A stretch of 64,000 bases of DNA from Psoroptes ovis (Eukaryota > Arthropoda > Arachnida > Sarcoptiformes > Psoroptidae), in the NCBI GenBank assembly GCA_002943765.1, contig PQWQ01000001.1:3011501-3075500 (forward strand), in the 5' to 3' direction. Shown here piece after piece: positions 25,194-40,111 of this stretch; the first letter of the stretch is position 1; the number at the start of each line of letters is the position of its first letter. The notes under the pieces were generated by a model, which was not told the DNA's origin, did no database searches, and saw only the letters and a program-made list of their open reading frames with translations. The position numbers were made by a program, and so were the translations under genes.

Positions 25194-25267
25194 GGTTGTC
25201 CGGAAAGTTCTAGCCGATTTTTATGATCAACTCTATCGATTAAGAGGAATGAACTTTTTGGACAACC
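25194..25267. mobile_element. 74-bp mariner-type MITE
   Basis: Ends GGTTGTCCGGAAAGTTC and GAACTTTTTGGACAACC form inverted repeats of the mariner terminal type, flanked on both sides by TA (25192-25193 and 25268-25269), the expected Tc1/mariner target duplication. Only about 40 bp lies between the repeats, so the element is non-autonomous. Confidence 0.8.
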
Positions 25268-25269
25268 TA

Positions 25270-28200
25270 ATATAATTCAAATTATGATTAATCTAATAAT
25301 GAATTTTTTTTTTGATGATCAATTAACCTGTTCTTATTATTACTGTCGTTATTGTTGTTGTTACCTGTAAATGTATAAAGTCTACCACAAGCATACGAAA
25401 CATAGAAACAAATTTAATCGATCAGATTTTCTAATTTTATCCGAAATAATATTTTCATTATTAGTTTTCAATGTTTTTCGAAAGGTTTTCGCCGAAATAT
25501 AATGTTGATTAGTTGTTGTTGCTGCTGCTGCTGTTGTTATTGACCATTTTTCTATGAAATATTTCGACATAATTAAGATTTTATATAAATAAAAGTTGAA
25601 ATAATGATAATTTCTACGCTTAAAATAGCCCGAACATCTTTGTAAACATGCACACACATGAATAATCTCAATCGAATGAGCATATATCTGCTACCTTATA
25701 CCTCTTAAGCATGAAGCGAATATGTCTTTTAGTCAATGTGTGTTAATATAATGGTTCATTTTACTCCTGTTTTTTCAATTTTTATAAATTAATAATCAAT
25801 CATACAAATTTATTCGCATATTTTTTTCATTGATTCATTTTTTTGGTCATTCAAGTGCAGCATATAACCAAGATGTTAATTTGAGCCAAGCTGAACCAAG
25901 CCATTTGATGAAAATGTTTTTGAAATATTATCCTCTAACTTCTATGGAAATGTTTATCAAATATTTTAAAATATTCATTTTATTGAAATGAATATTCAAT
26001 GTTAAAAATAAATATTTTTTTCTGGTCAGCCAGAAATATAGATGGTAATATGAATAATCATAAACTAGTTTTTCTATTTATTTATTCATTTACCTCATTT
26101 AATGAATGATGACATTTAACAATTTTCAATTATTATTAGTTTTTGCTCATCATTTCAGTTTGTTTGTCCAGAGACCTTAAACTTTTCATAACTTAAACTT
26201 GAAACATCAAATAGTGGACATTTTTTTCTGCTGCTTTTATTCATTGAAATAAAATGAATGAAAATTTAAAATTCAAATTTTTCTTCGTTTTTAAATAGGA
26301 AATACCGTTATCAACTGCAACCGCATTTTCTCAATGGCAATGTCATCATCAAATGTTTATGGCTAGATAGGAAACTAGTTTAAGCTGCTCGTAATATTAA
26401 AAAAAATTTATTTTATCGAAATTTTAAACCATAACTATCAAGTTATCAAATAAAAATTATTTATTATTATTCAATCATTTTCATCATTGAATATTTATTT
26501 TTCTTGTCGAAATAAACATTTAGGACATTGGTGATGGAGCAAATTAATGAAAATTATTATTATTATTATTATATTATTCAATTGAATTGTTTTAATTTCG
26601 TTTTGATTTTTTATATTTTATTTTTATTTACTTAGAAATTACCTTTCAAGAACCATTTTAAAAGCTTTGAAAATTTGAAATTTCAATGGAGAAATAACTT
26701 ACTCCAAATTGATGAATATACAGGTAATATTTCTGTTAATAAAATGAATTAATGAATTTTTCAAAATTTATTAATTTACTTGTAGTTTTTTTTTATTTTC
26801 TTAATGTTTCAAACAAATGGAAAGCAAAGCAAACAAAATTTGTTGATTTTTTTTTTTTGATACCAGTTCTATGCTTCTAAATGGACAGATATACAAAATG
26901 CACTTTTGTATGTGCAACTCTATGAAAAAAATATACCTCCAAGACCCAAAAATAAACCAGATATACACATACGTGTGTTTGTGTTTGCTTATTTTGTGGT
27001 CACAAAATCAAAACATATCCATAACCAGTAACATCATTATCACTATCTCAGAATGAATTTGTGATTTAGATTTGTGTCTGTGAAATGTATTTGGTTGGCA
27101 TGAAAACATTCATTTCATGCATTTTGATCATCATTTTTTTGCGCTTTGGAAAAATGAATCCATTTCATGATTATTTTTAATTGATCGAGAAAAAAAAATT
27201 TCATTTAAATGTATTAAGGATGAATAAATAAATTTTCTTTACCATTTCATGAAATGATAGGAGAAAATTGAAAATAAGCAGCAGCAACAGCAATGAATGG
27301 CCATTGGTCAACATATTATTTGTCAAAATGTTTAATCTCTGTGAGGAAAGAACTTGAAAGAACCTCCAAAATCAAATGTTGATATTTGAAAATTTAGTTC
27401 AAAATTTCGAATTTTTTTTTTTTAATAAATCAGCACATTTGAAATCACACGGGATGTCGAATGGAAATCACTTTGATCATACCTGAATTTATGCTTTTCC
27501 AATGGAAATTTTTTTTCAAAAATCAATTTTTTTTTTTTGAAATCAAAATTTAATGATTTAATAATTAATTTATCAATAGTTTGACCGAATTTTCAATTAG
27601 ATAATTTCGAAGATGTTTATCTTTACTATTTATCATTTTCAGACGCATAAATTTTCTCATCGTAAATTGGTGCATGTTTATATTACGCAATTGAAACGAA
27701 TAAATAGATTAATAAACAATTTTGCTTTCATAGTTAATGATAATTATTTTCGTTTAAAATTTTTATTTTTTGAAAAATTTGTTCTAAAAGAGTTTAGATA
27801 TCAATCAATAGGTTAAAAATTATTGGAAATATTCGTTAAAAGGAGTGAAAAAATGCAAATCAACTGAAATTTATTTTTATATCACATATTCGTATAAAAA
27901 ATGAAAATATTAGCCGTACAATACAATATTGTTTCTGGTCAATTGTCATATTTTTGTTTGTAATGATTGCGCTATTGTCATTATATAATTTCTTTATAAT
28001 CAAACATCAATCGTATTGTCGGAATTAGTTTTTTTCCTATATTATTAATCGATCGGAATTATGAATATCGGAAAAATAAAGGTTGATGACCACCATATAA
28101 TAAGTAAAAGTTTTTTCTTATAAGTTTAAAGAATATAATAAATACAAAATGATGATGAACAATTAAAAACAAAAAATATAAAGATAATAATCTTTGCTTT

Positions 28201-31200
28201 TTGAAATTTATCTTGTTTTTTTTTTGTTTAATAAATCTTGAATAAACATTATACTAAATATCAGAATCAATATCTCATATACACACTATGAAATCATCCC
28301 ATCCAGGAACAATCAAAATGAATGAAATAATAATAATCATCAATGAGAGATCATTGAAAAAACAAATAAATGAATGAATGAATTAAATGATCATCTTCAA
28401 ATGATTAAATGATTGATTATACAATTTCCCATCAATGATTGTCTTGATGGTGGCGGAAATTTATTATTTGTTTCCCATATTCCATTATTAGTTGGTTTAG
28501 AGATTTATGTTCCATACAAAATATTCATCAAACAAAAAAAAAAAAAAAAAGATTTTATCTTTTATCATATTTTTTTGCTTGATTCAACAATCAACAATAA
28601 TAATAATAATATTTACGATGAGTTCATATTTATTTTTTGTGTTTTGTATTTTATATTTCATACATTGTATCCATTAGATTATCATATTATAAATGAATAA
28701 AGTTGATTGAATAATAATAATAATCATCAATTAAAGATTAAAGTGATGATGATAATTGCTGAGGTTGTATTTGCATGTATTCAGACATGCAAAGGGCTTC
28801 ATTGAATTAATGGATGAAAAACTTCGTTTAAATGCATGGCCCCTAAAATGTTCATCTGATATCAATATTTCGTAATTGTATATTCAACTTTTGCAGCAAA
28901 TCATATCATTTGAATCAGATGAAATTATCGAAAGAAATTCAAGAAAATTATTTTCATGGTATCAAATTGAAAATTTTCAAAAATAGATCTGAAAAAAAAC
29001 AATTGTTTTTGTTCTTCATAATTCAAATCTTTTAATGTTATAATTATAAAAATTTCAATGATTTTGAATTAGATTCAATTTAGAATATTACAAAATATTT
29101 TCTAGAAAAAAAAATTGTCCAGCTTTTCAAATTATTCATTGTTTCAAAAATCCATCCGTATTCAAGTTGGATTTTTAATTCAATTTTATGCATTCCAATT
29201 AAAAAATGGATGCACACATCTTCAAAAAAAAAATCCTTTCATCATTCATGTCTAATTCTTATTCATTCTTAATGATAATATTGACATTGTCAATTCTATA
29301 TTTGATATTATTGCATAATGAAAGACATTTAATTCAAATTCATCAAAAGAAAAAAACGTGTTATCATAGTTATTCAGGCTGAACAATTGTAAAGTTATAT
29401 GTAAATTCAAAAATGGTAATACAAATGAAACCGGAATCAACAATTGAAATTTAAAAAAATAAATCATTTCATTGAATTTATGCGACTATCCAATGATGAA
29501 TTGAATCATATGTTTCATTGACAAATATTGTTTGCTTAAAATAGATCGAAAAAAAAACAATAGAATTAATGAAAATAAAATCATAGTCTTTTCAAAATTA
29601 AGAGTGACAAGTGCATTGTACGACTTTCTAATTCAAATCAAAAAAAAATTTGCATTGTTCGTAATTAGTCAATGATAAACTTGTTCATGTTTCTTTTTCA
29701 TTTGAATAGACATGTGATTACATTGTATGACCATTATCACTTTGTTTTAATGATTATTACGACATGTTATAACAATGATTATAACAATTATTATTATTTT
29801 TGACATGTCATCAAGACCTCCAACTTAAGCTTTAGATTTTAATGCTTTGTGTGTATATGAATGTTGTTATATGTAACATAGAAAATATAAATCAAAATCA
29901 TAATATGAAACTTTCATCCATTTTAAACGACCGATGAAATTGTTATTAACATGATCATTTGATTAATCGTATGAAATTAATGTAATAGTGAAAAAAATAA
30001 TAAAACTTATAACATAATGTGGGAAAAAATGTACGAATTTTGAATAATGATAATAAATGTCATTACAATTAATAATGAATGATTATGAATACATCCATTA
30101 CATACCTCTTGGAAATAAGCTAAATATGAAATCAAATGAAATGGAAAATTGCAAATATTTCTTGGAAAATTTTTAAATTGAATTTTTTTTCTTTCGTTAC
30201 CTGTTCGTTCCATGATTTCCAAATGAAAATAATTGATTTTTTCAATCGATTAATTCATTTTGAATATAAAATTATAAGATTTCTCTTTGAATTCTTTTGA
30301 TTAAAACTGGAATTAACTTAAATGACTTTTTGGAAAAAAATTCAAAATAAAATCATGCTTCAACCATAACCATATACGTACATTATTCATTACTTGAAAA
30401 TTTTAAAGATCAAGGATTTCGAATCCAATTCATTCAATTCGAATTTCTTGGAAGATGGAAGAAAAAAAAATAATCAATTTAAAATCTTGAATTTTTGATT
30501 TGTAATTTTGAATATATCAAATTACAAATTTTCAATCAAATTTCGTACAGAAAAGAATTCAATTTGATTAATGTTTTATGGCTGTTATTTAATTTCAATT
30601 TTTTTGTGTTTGAACTTCATATTATCTTTGATTTGAGTTTGATTTATGAATACATTTAACATTCGAATAAAAATTAAATGTGATTGATTCATTCATAAAT
30701 AATTATCATTGAAAGTGATTACAATTACAATTTCAAATCTCGATATTTTGTATTTTATTTTTACAAAGTTATCGTATATCAAAAACAACACCAAAAGATG
30801 ATGGTCATCAGAAAAGGATCATCATTATCAGGAAAGAAATTGGCAATCATTGAACTATTTGAATTTGTTATTTTATTTTTTTGTTTTTGATGAACAATTA
30901 ATCGATATAATGATGATGATCATCAGCGATACGTAATCTTCATGAGCCAAAAATCATTTCCTGAAAAACAATGAAAACAAAAATTTATGTTCAATAGTTT
31001 TTGACCTCGGATAGTTTTCGAAAAAAAATTTCAAAAATCATCCATTATAATGATGTTTTCGTTATAAAATTTATGTATTTAAAGTTTTAAAATATTTGAA
31101 ATTTCAAACAATAAAAATTGATTTTTCAAATTAATTTTTTTTTCTTTGATTCACTTTCAATATAGAAAAAATATCTGAAAATTTTCATTGAAACGATTAA

Positions 31201-34200
31201 TTTCAATCACTACCGATCTCTACTGATTTTCAATTAATTTTTATTGATAATCATCGATTTATTTGTTTCACAAATGATCGTGAAATGATCATTTGTACAT
31301 AACCTTAATTTCTAGAAGTTTTTCACTTATTTATTTCAATATTATGATTCATGTCATGTCAATCGGCATGCATTAATTGATATATTATATGATTTGAAAA
31401 AATTCAATGAAGATGTGCTCAATTTTTTTTCAAATTTTTATTTTCAATGAATAAGTGACTGAATTTCACTAAATTTTACATTGAATAAATTAAAAATTGA
31501 AATAAATTTTTTCCTTACTTCATAATCCATCACTTCCATTCAAAAATGAATGAATAATGAATTAAAATCACACGTACTCTTTTTCTTAGACCCGTGTAAT
31601 TATTCAAAACAAATATTCATCGATATTTTTTTATCTAAAATAAAATAATTTTCAATTCATTTCCTTATGGAGAGCACTGATTTAATTTTATTTATCTCAA
31701 ATTTTTAATCCGAAAAAAAATTTCAATAATTTTCAACTTTTATTAACATCAATCAAAATCAAAAGAAATCGAAAATGATCGTAGACGTTATTCGCTACCA
31801 TGTCGATTGAATGAGTAAAAATTTGTTTAAATTGTGTGTGTCTATCGGTGTATTTTGAGTAATTTAATTTCGATATTGTGATCAATCAATTTTTACCAAT
31901 TTTATACCGAAAAAAACTATGTAAATTTACAATCATCCCGACTTAAAAAGGCTTGGTTTTTTGAATTAAAATTTTTACTTTTATCATTTTTGATTCAATT
32001 TGTAAAATATTTTGCCGAAAAATCATTTGCCTTCGGGTTTCAATTCGATCATACCTTATAATTTGCATCTTTAATAATATTTAAAACAGTAACAATTTTC
32101 GTAACTAAATGTTCATAAATGAATGAATAAACACAAACAAAAAATTAAATTAGAACCAAACAACCAGTAAAACATTATTAAAAAAATGCTTTGAAATTTA
32201 AATTTTGTTTTTAACCAACAAACAAACAAATGAAGAATAAAAATATAACCAAATGATATAAATGATGAATGTTTGAATGTAAACTGCTTCAAGGGTCTTT
32301 ATGAGATTTAATTTTATTTTTATTTTTGAAATCCGACAATCGTTTTAGACAATTAGAAAACTATTATTCGAGTAGAAACGACAAAAAACAATCAAAAATA
32401 AATTAATTGAATTGATATAAATATTTAATTATTCGCGTTCATTTGTAATGGATCATTTAAATGATATTAATGTTTGGTCCATTATTTAATCTAGGTAACG
32501 TTTATAATCGAAAAAACCCGGAACATTTTAATTTTCAATTAAAATTCTAGAAAAACCAAGAAATGCAATGGCTTTATTGTTTTTTATAATTAATCAAACA
32601 TATTACAGGATATGATAGATTCAAACGTTTAGTTAATGTAAACATTTATAACATTCACTTATATCATTTACTCAAAGATGATCCAATTTATCTAGCTTGA
32701 AAATTCATTATTAATACTGTATGAATAATGAATTAATAATGATGATTTCAAACCAGGAACAATATGAATTATACAAATGAAATGATTGCTTTGTCTGTGT
32801 TTAATATAAGTGGAAAAAGTTGAATGAATCTAAATTGAAAATTCAAATAAATAAATAAATAAATATAAAAAAAAACAAAAATGCTTTCAATTTTAAACAA
32901 TCATTATCATTATTTTATAATCAAAATTATTTTCGTATAACAAACAGAAATTATAATCTAAATTAAATTGCAAGATGTAAAATGGAGAAAAAATGAACAA
33001 ACTGAAAATGAAATTATTATTAATGTATTTCAAATGAAATTACAATTCTCGACGAACAAAACAAAACAAACCATTAAACCATACCTGTTGCGCTTTCTTT
33101 TGCTTTCAAGAGAAAAAACATAAACAATAATGGTTATGATGGTATTATCTTTATTAAATGTTTTTTTTTTTGTTGTTGTTGTCTTCAAATCAAAATACAA
33201 AATACGAAAACAAAAAAATAAATTGTTTTTCATATTGTCTTATGAATACAAAGTCAATAAGTCTTGAATCATTTTTTTTGTTTTGTTTTTCGTTTTTTTC
33301 ATTGAATTAAATGAGATTTGAAATGAAATATTTATTTGTAATTTCATTAAAATGTTATTATTAATTAATATTTCATGTATAAAACATTTTATATTGTTAA
33401 TTTAATTTCCATTGATGATAAACAATATCTTTCAAATGTGTTTATGTTCGCTGTTTGTCTGAGTGTCTTAGCTGTCTATAAAGCTGTCTGAAAGCTTTTA
33501 CCAAATTAAAAACAATTGATCAATAAAAAATTCTACAAATCAATAAGATGGTTGTCAATGTTTTTTTTATATTTCTTCTCGAATGTTCAATATTTCTATT
33601 GAAAAGTGAGGAAAATAATCAAATCAAACGTATTTCTTTTATTTTACTGATGCATTTCATTATTTCTGATAATCAATAAGGAAAAATGTTGAATGAAATA
33701 TTTGTATTACAAAGAAAAAAACAAGATTTCCATGTATTTTTTTATTTGTTTCTTGTAAAACAACAAAATGAAATGAAATTAAATGAAATGAAAAAAATAT
33801 GATGAGTTTTGCACGAACTTGATTGTCATAGTGAAAGCAAAAACATTATTTAAGAATCCCTATTGATTTTGTGTAGATTTTTAAAGATTAATGGCAAATA
33901 GTTACATTTTCGTTTGACCACATCAAATCGGAACCAAACAACATTAACATTAACGATAACAATGAACAAGAGAAAAAACGATTAATTATTAACGGAAAAT
34001 CTATGATTGAAAATTCGATGATGATGATGATCCAGCACAACACGCGTATTGAATTGAAAGTGTTCAATGTTTTTATATTCGTATACCGTGGATCCAAGCA
34101 CTTGTTAAGTGCCTGATTGTGTTCATAAACATGAAAACATCATAGTAATATTTTTTGAATGTCTGAATGTTAGCAAACCGAACACGTTTTCGGTGTTTGT

Positions 34201-37200
34201 GCTCGTGTGTGTGTACGTTTGTACATTGGATTTTACGCATAAATTAGCTTTCATTCATATATCTCGAACCTAACTTTTCAATTCCTGTTCAAATATTGAT
34301 AATAATAATAGTGACTGGTGAAAAAGGTGAAAACAAAATTGGTATGTAAACAGTAAAGATTGGCAAAAATCGTAACTTTCAATTTCATTTTTTTCCGCCA
34401 TTTTTTCATGTTTAACTTTTTCGGATAACTTGAAAATGTGTTATTTGGGACTAAAAGATTGCTAGAGTCATTCTTTTTCGTCGAATTGAACATCTTCTCT
34501 TATCATCAACAAAACGACACATGCTGAGCTGTCTTTTATTATTTATTGAATTTTTTTCTTTGTTAAATCAAAGAAATCGATGAAAAAAAAAACAGCACTG
34601 AAAGCACTGAAATTTTTTTTTCACATCAAAAAAAATTTGAAATTTTCTGTTTTTGATTTCTTGATGCGTAATTATGTCGAGAAAATATATAAGTTTGCTT
34701 TTCTTCATCCAAAATTTCAAAATGCATGTAGCATCAGCAAGTTTAGCTCAACTAAAAAGCTAACGAAATACACTCATAGAAACACTTGTTTTAAAAGATT
34801 ATTGATTTTCTTATTAATATTTTAGATTTACTTTTATTTATTCTTCCTCAATTTGTTCAATGCATTACCATCGTTATTGTTATTATTATCATTATTATTT
34901 AATTATTATAATCAAACATTAAATGTACATAGAATTTATTTATGCCTATTTTTTCATTAAAAAAACATCATTCAAATTTCATATTTCAAATTTTTTTGAA
35001 ATAAAATATTGAATTTTGCATGTATTTGGATGAATTATATTCATTTATTTAGTTCTTAGTTTTGTTCTTCAAGCTTTCTTGATTTGTTTGGGTTTATTAC
35101 CATCATTTCTATTATTGTTATCATTAATATTAGTATTACTAATACATAACTGACCAAACCATACAAAATGATTATAATGATGATGATGATCATTATGTAA
35201 TTTTTATTGTTATCATTATTTTTATTTTTTCTGGTATTTTATGGGTTTTTTCTGTGAATATGAATCGAAAGGATAATCATATATAAAATATCATAATCAT
35301 ACAATCGTAAAAACGTAAAAAACAAAAATTGAAACATTGTTTTTTTTGAATTTTCCATTTATTTATTTCAATCCATTCATTCATATTTTTGCATGTATGA
35401 ATTTTATCGTCCTTACTATTATCCGCTATTCATTTTAATTCTATTGATTTGTTTTATTTTATTTATTTATCTATTTTTTCCATTCATGCTATTAGTATAT
35501 AAATAGAAAATGACTACAATAATAACCATAATTTCCGTATTGGTTTTCGGATGTAGTAAAGCACCACAACAATAGTAATAATAATAATAATAATAATAAT
35601 TGTATCTAATTTAATCTTATAATAAAATAAAACAAAAATGGAAAATAAAAAGGAAAAACCTTAAAGGAGAAAAAACAATAAATGGGAACAATAAATAACA
35701 ACAAACAAATATGAACAAACGAAAAAAACATTACATAAACCACTGAAAATGTGATCATCAGAGTAATATTATTATCATAATCATTGTAATATCATTATAC
35801 AAAACCTTACGACAAGTTTTGTAGCAGTTGTAGTAGTATTAAATAGAAAATTCCAATTAAAATAAACTTTCATTTCTTAATTTCAACTTTAGGAAAAGTA
35901 AAAGGGAAAATTACTTTTTATCATACAAATATGAAATGAAATAAAAAAATTCTCATGAAATTATTTATTATTATCTCGTTATATTTTGTAATTAAATAAA
36001 TTTTTTCTTGTTTTACATTCATGAAAATTATCACATACACATAATTCATAATGTATAACACACATGGGTATGTTTTGCTTTTGTTTTTTTTTAATATTTT
36101 GTCTTGATTATCACATCAGTAATGATAATGATGATGATAATATGATTCACACTGTGAATGAATGTATGCCAAAAAAAGTATAACAATCAATAAGTAATAA
36201 GTGAAATAAAGATGATGATGTTCATCATTATCATCAGAGCTTCGAAAATTCTTCTGATTATTGGCATGTTTCGAAACTTCAAAACTTTAAAAAAAATCAT
36301 GATTCAATCATTTAATATTGAAAACAAGAGAAAAATTCAATTTCATTTTTTCTGATGTCTTCAATAATAATCATTGATTCAATGATTTTCATTATTAATC
36401 ATTGAATCAGTATGATTTGTAATGTAATGTGCGCGCGTACTGGCTTGGGAAAAAACGTTACGCTCTTGAGAAAAAGAAAATTGAATAAAAATTTTTTAAT
36501 GTAAAAATTTTCAAAGAAAAATTCAAATTGATTTTTATCAATTTATGAATCGCAAATGAAATAATGCAAAGTGAAAGTGTTTTATTTTTCGAATGTATTT
36601 TTTCCAGTCAAAATTGATGCATCAAAATGAAGTAATATTGAATAATCATTATGATTTGATTTAATTTCACTTTTTTTCACTGAACAAAACGATTAATATC
36701 TTAATGAATGTATGAAATGGTTAATTTATTCTTGTCAACTATGATTCGACTGATCGAGATTTCTAGATCAATGCATAAGATGAATTGATAAATCATCAAT
36801 TTTTTTCGCTTCATTACTACTTTACGGCGTGATCCATGGGAAAACAAATGACTTTTAAGGACCAGCCAGACGGAAATTGAAAGCAAAAAATCATCGAATA
36901 TCTTTCATCAATTCATTTGCAATTTAATTTTTTATGTTCGAAATTTTCTTAATGAAACATCTATCTATGAACAAATCAAAATAAAATTAAATTAATTCAT
37001 TATGATTATTTCATTCGTCAATAAAAATGAAAAGAAATGAAAAATATTTCACTGAGAAAAAACCATTGCTTCCATTATCACAAACATTTGAAAAAAAATC
37101 ACAATTTCAACACTTTTTTCCATAAACATTTATTCAATTTATGAATTGAATTTTTTTCAAATTTCATGAATAAATTATCATTTTAAACGAATGAAAAAAA

Positions 37201-38324
37201 AATGTACGACATTCAATTAATGAATGGTAAAAGGCAAAATAAAAGGATTTGAAAATTGTTCGAGAAAAGAATTCAATTCATTCATGACTTTATGTGTTCA
37301 ACTAATGATAATAATAATGAAATGATTAATAAGTTACCAAATGGAAATAATACGTGCAAAATGCTTCGAACAAAACTTGCATTTTTTGTGCTTCAATTTT
37401 TCAATGTAAACACAGGAAAACATAATGAAGGCAGCAAAAAAAAAAAATTTGAAAAAAATCATTGAAATTGTAGAATTGTTGTTTAATAAAATGGCAAACA
37501 CAGTTGTATAATACAAAGCAAATTGTGATTTGTTTTCATTTATTATGATATGATATGTTTTTATACGCATTAATTTTCTATGATTAACCATTGTGCATTC
37601 ATTATACATTCACAATTATAATTGTTACATGGGATTTTTCGTTTCTATATCATTGCTATCATTATGAATAACACAATCTTAATGAAATTCGTTTAATTCT
37701 TTTTCTTTAAACACAGAAATACACCAATGATTGTTGGCGGTGTACAACAAGAGTGCCCGAATATTTTGGGCGAATTGGTTTCGATATTGTTTCATTGTTT
37801 TTTTTTTTTTTTGTGATTGTTATATTCAAATTCATTCAATCCAAATTTAATTATTAATTACTAATAATTTCGATTCAAAATGATTCAGATTAATTGTGAT
37901 TTTCTAATTGCTTTTGTTTTGAATCATATTTTGGCAAGCATTCATGAATTTTGATATTTGGGCAATGTTGGACAGAAACATTGAAAGATCACAATTTTTT
38001 CATTTGAAATATTTTTTTCCAAAACATTTCCATTATGACCAATGTACGAATAACGCTTATTCATGTGTGAATATGATTCAATCACGCAATATGCGTCCAA
38101 ATAAAAAATATCCATATTTTCATCAATTCAAAATTTTTTCTCAAATTATTTCCACCAATTCAATTGAATACAAGAAAAGGGGATTTTTTTTCCTAACATA
38201 ATTCATAAAATATCGAATATAACCTAGCGAATTGATTTTGTTTGCATGCAATCTTTGATCAAATAACAATGTATTTATATCTAACATAATTAACATTCAA
38301 AAACACAATAATTGTGTTGAAAGT
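25270..38324. other. Gene-poor AT-rich region
   Basis: No supportable gene. Contents are poly-A/T tracts (A17 at 28534-28550), AAT/ATT and ATGATG microsatellites (35573-35602 is an AAT array) and random short frames. A (GT)-rich and CTGTCT-repeating patch lies at 33440-33500. Confidence 0.5.
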
Positions 38325-38408
38325 GTTGGGTCGTCCGAAAAGTAATTGATACAAATCAATAGATATGCCTGCCGGAATATCGGCCATTTCGGACTTTCTG
38401 GACATTTC
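38325..38408. mobile_element. Degenerate mariner-type MITE
   Basis: The left end TTGGGTCGTCCGAAAAGT and the reverse complement of the right end (ATGTCCAGAAAGTCCGAAAT) resemble the same mariner terminal consensus (TNGTCCNNAAAGT). The termini have diverged and no clear TA pair remains, so this is an old copy. Confidence 0.5.
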
Positions 38409-39710
38409 GGATAATTTTAAATAAAAATATTGAAAATTGTTACAAGTTTACAAACTTTTTTAAATTGAAAATATTTTAATTGAAATTTTTTCAATTCTAT
38501 GATCATGAATTGCGTAATTTTCAAAATATTTTTAGAACAAAAAATGAAATTTTCATCGAAAGCAATTAAACAAAATGAATAAAATACAAAATAGAAAAAA
38601 TATGAAAATTTTCAATTTCAATTTTTAATTATTTGAATCATTTTTTCCAAGTAGAAATCAAATAATACTAAACAATAATAATTATAACAATAATAACATT
38701 GAAAATGTATTTTTTTATATACTATCTCTATTTTTTATTTATTTATTCATTTATAAATTTATAAATAAATAAATAAATAAATTTCTTTTATTTTCATTCT
38801 CAAAACCACTCAATGAATGAATAAATATTCATGGATTTAGTCTCATTTGTTCCATGTTTCTGGAACAAAATCATTATTTTGGCTCAAATCATAATCGTAT
38901 ATTGGATGATGAACATCGACAACATCAATAACATTAAAAGCAACAACTACAAATCATCGAATTATAAACATTTTAATGTTATTATTATTTTGAAAGAAAA
39001 AAAATAATCCAAAATATGTAGCAATTCATGAATTTCTTATTGCTTTCTCCATTCATTGCGTTGATAATTTTATTCGAGTGATAATGATTAGTGTCCATGA
39101 ATTTTTGTGTGACCACAATTGGACCATTTTGATTGGAATATTTTTGTTTTATTTTTAATTTCTTGGAACTTTTTTTATTTCTTGATTTCTAAGATACAAA
39201 AATTGAAAAAAATTTTGAAATAAATCATTGAACAAAATAGTGATGCTTAATGACAATGATGATGATGATGATGATGATGTTACCTATGATATCAGTTAAT
39301 AAGTATGTGTGTGTTTGTTAGTATGCGCAACAAGTGTTTTTGAATACAAAGTGTATATGTGTGTGTGTGTGTGTGTATAATGAATTAAGCAAAAAACAAA
39401 AACAACACAAAATCAATGACAAACACACGTGGAGATAATTATTATGTAAAATTTTGATTAGTAAAAAAAAAGAAAATAAATAAATGCTTTGAATAATTAT
39501 AAAATGATATTATTTTTGAATAAAACAAAATTAATGTCAAATAAAAGAATGCAAAAATGCAAATTACAAATTCCAAGTATTTGTTGCAGTCATTTGTAAT
39601 TTAATTCATGCTTATAAATGCATTTGCACTTGCTTTAGTTAATGTTTGTATTGATGCGATTTTTTTCCACAAAAAGCATCAAACGTAAAATCAAGTCAAT
39701 TTAACCGTAT
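38409..39710. other. Noncoding AT-rich stretch
   Basis: No gene seen. Includes AAAT repeats (38760-38780), an ATG array at 39258-39281 and the TG tract listed separately. Confidence 0.5.
39358..39376 (+). repeat. (TG)n microsatellite
   Basis: Uninterrupted TG repeat of about 19 nt, preceded by an ATGATG array 80 bp upstream. Confidence 0.85.
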
Positions 39711-39735
39711 AATTGAAATTGAAATTGAAATTGAA
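39711..39735 (-). repeat. LINE 3' hexamer tail (TTCAAT)n
   Basis: Read on the minus strand, about four copies of TTCAAT/ATTTCA end the LINE relic. They replace a poly-A tail, as in LINEs that prime on short tandem tails. Confidence 0.65.
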
Positions 39736-39749
39736 CGAGCGGTTTAATG

Positions 39750-39774
39750 CCCCTATACCATTCTTTTATAGGGG
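39750..39774 (-). repeat. LINE 3' UTR hairpin
   Basis: CCCCTATA (39750-39757) and TATAGGGG (39767-39774) are perfect 8-bp arms around a 9-nt loop, 15 nt before the hexamer tail. This is a plausible reverse-transcriptase recognition structure. Confidence 0.7.
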
Positions 39775-40111
39775 AGATTAATAATTCCAATCACGATAAA
39801 ATCGCTTTCATAAATTCGATCAAATGTACCAATTTATTGCGATCTAGTACCATTATGTGCAGTTCATCGCCAAGCTTACCCCCGCAACTTACTTCACATA
39901 AGTGACGTTGGTAAGCAAAGCGATTACATTCTAGCAACAAGTGCATAGATGTCTGCAAAACGGCACCACAATCACAGCTTGGATGTTCGATTATTCTGTA
40001 TTTCCATTTGTAATAATTAAAATTGCCATGACCGGTAAGAAATTGTGTTGTCATACCATCTGGAACAATACTTGATAATACGAAACCGTATAATACGAAA
40101 ATTTGCAACGT

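Larger units (their letters stand above)
39711..40108 (-). pseudogene. 5'-truncated LINE (non-LTR retrotransposon) 3' end
   Basis: A 105-codon open frame (40108-39791) matches the C-terminal region of non-LTR retrotransposon reverse transcriptases: TQFLTGHGNFNYY, then a Cys-His cluster CxC-x8-H-x4-C (CDCGAVLQTSMH...EC), then a weakly conserved tail. Everything upstream, including the polymerase and endonuclease, is missing, typical of a dead-on-arrival insertion. Downstream of the stop lie a perfect hairpin (39774-39750) and a TTCAAT hexamer tail (39735-39711), so the 3' end is complete. The frame is open, so the copy is not very old or is short enough to have escaped stops. The fold is of the Jockey/R1/I type; the clade cannot be fixed by eye. 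The 5' break lies near 40080-40110. Confidence 0.8.
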
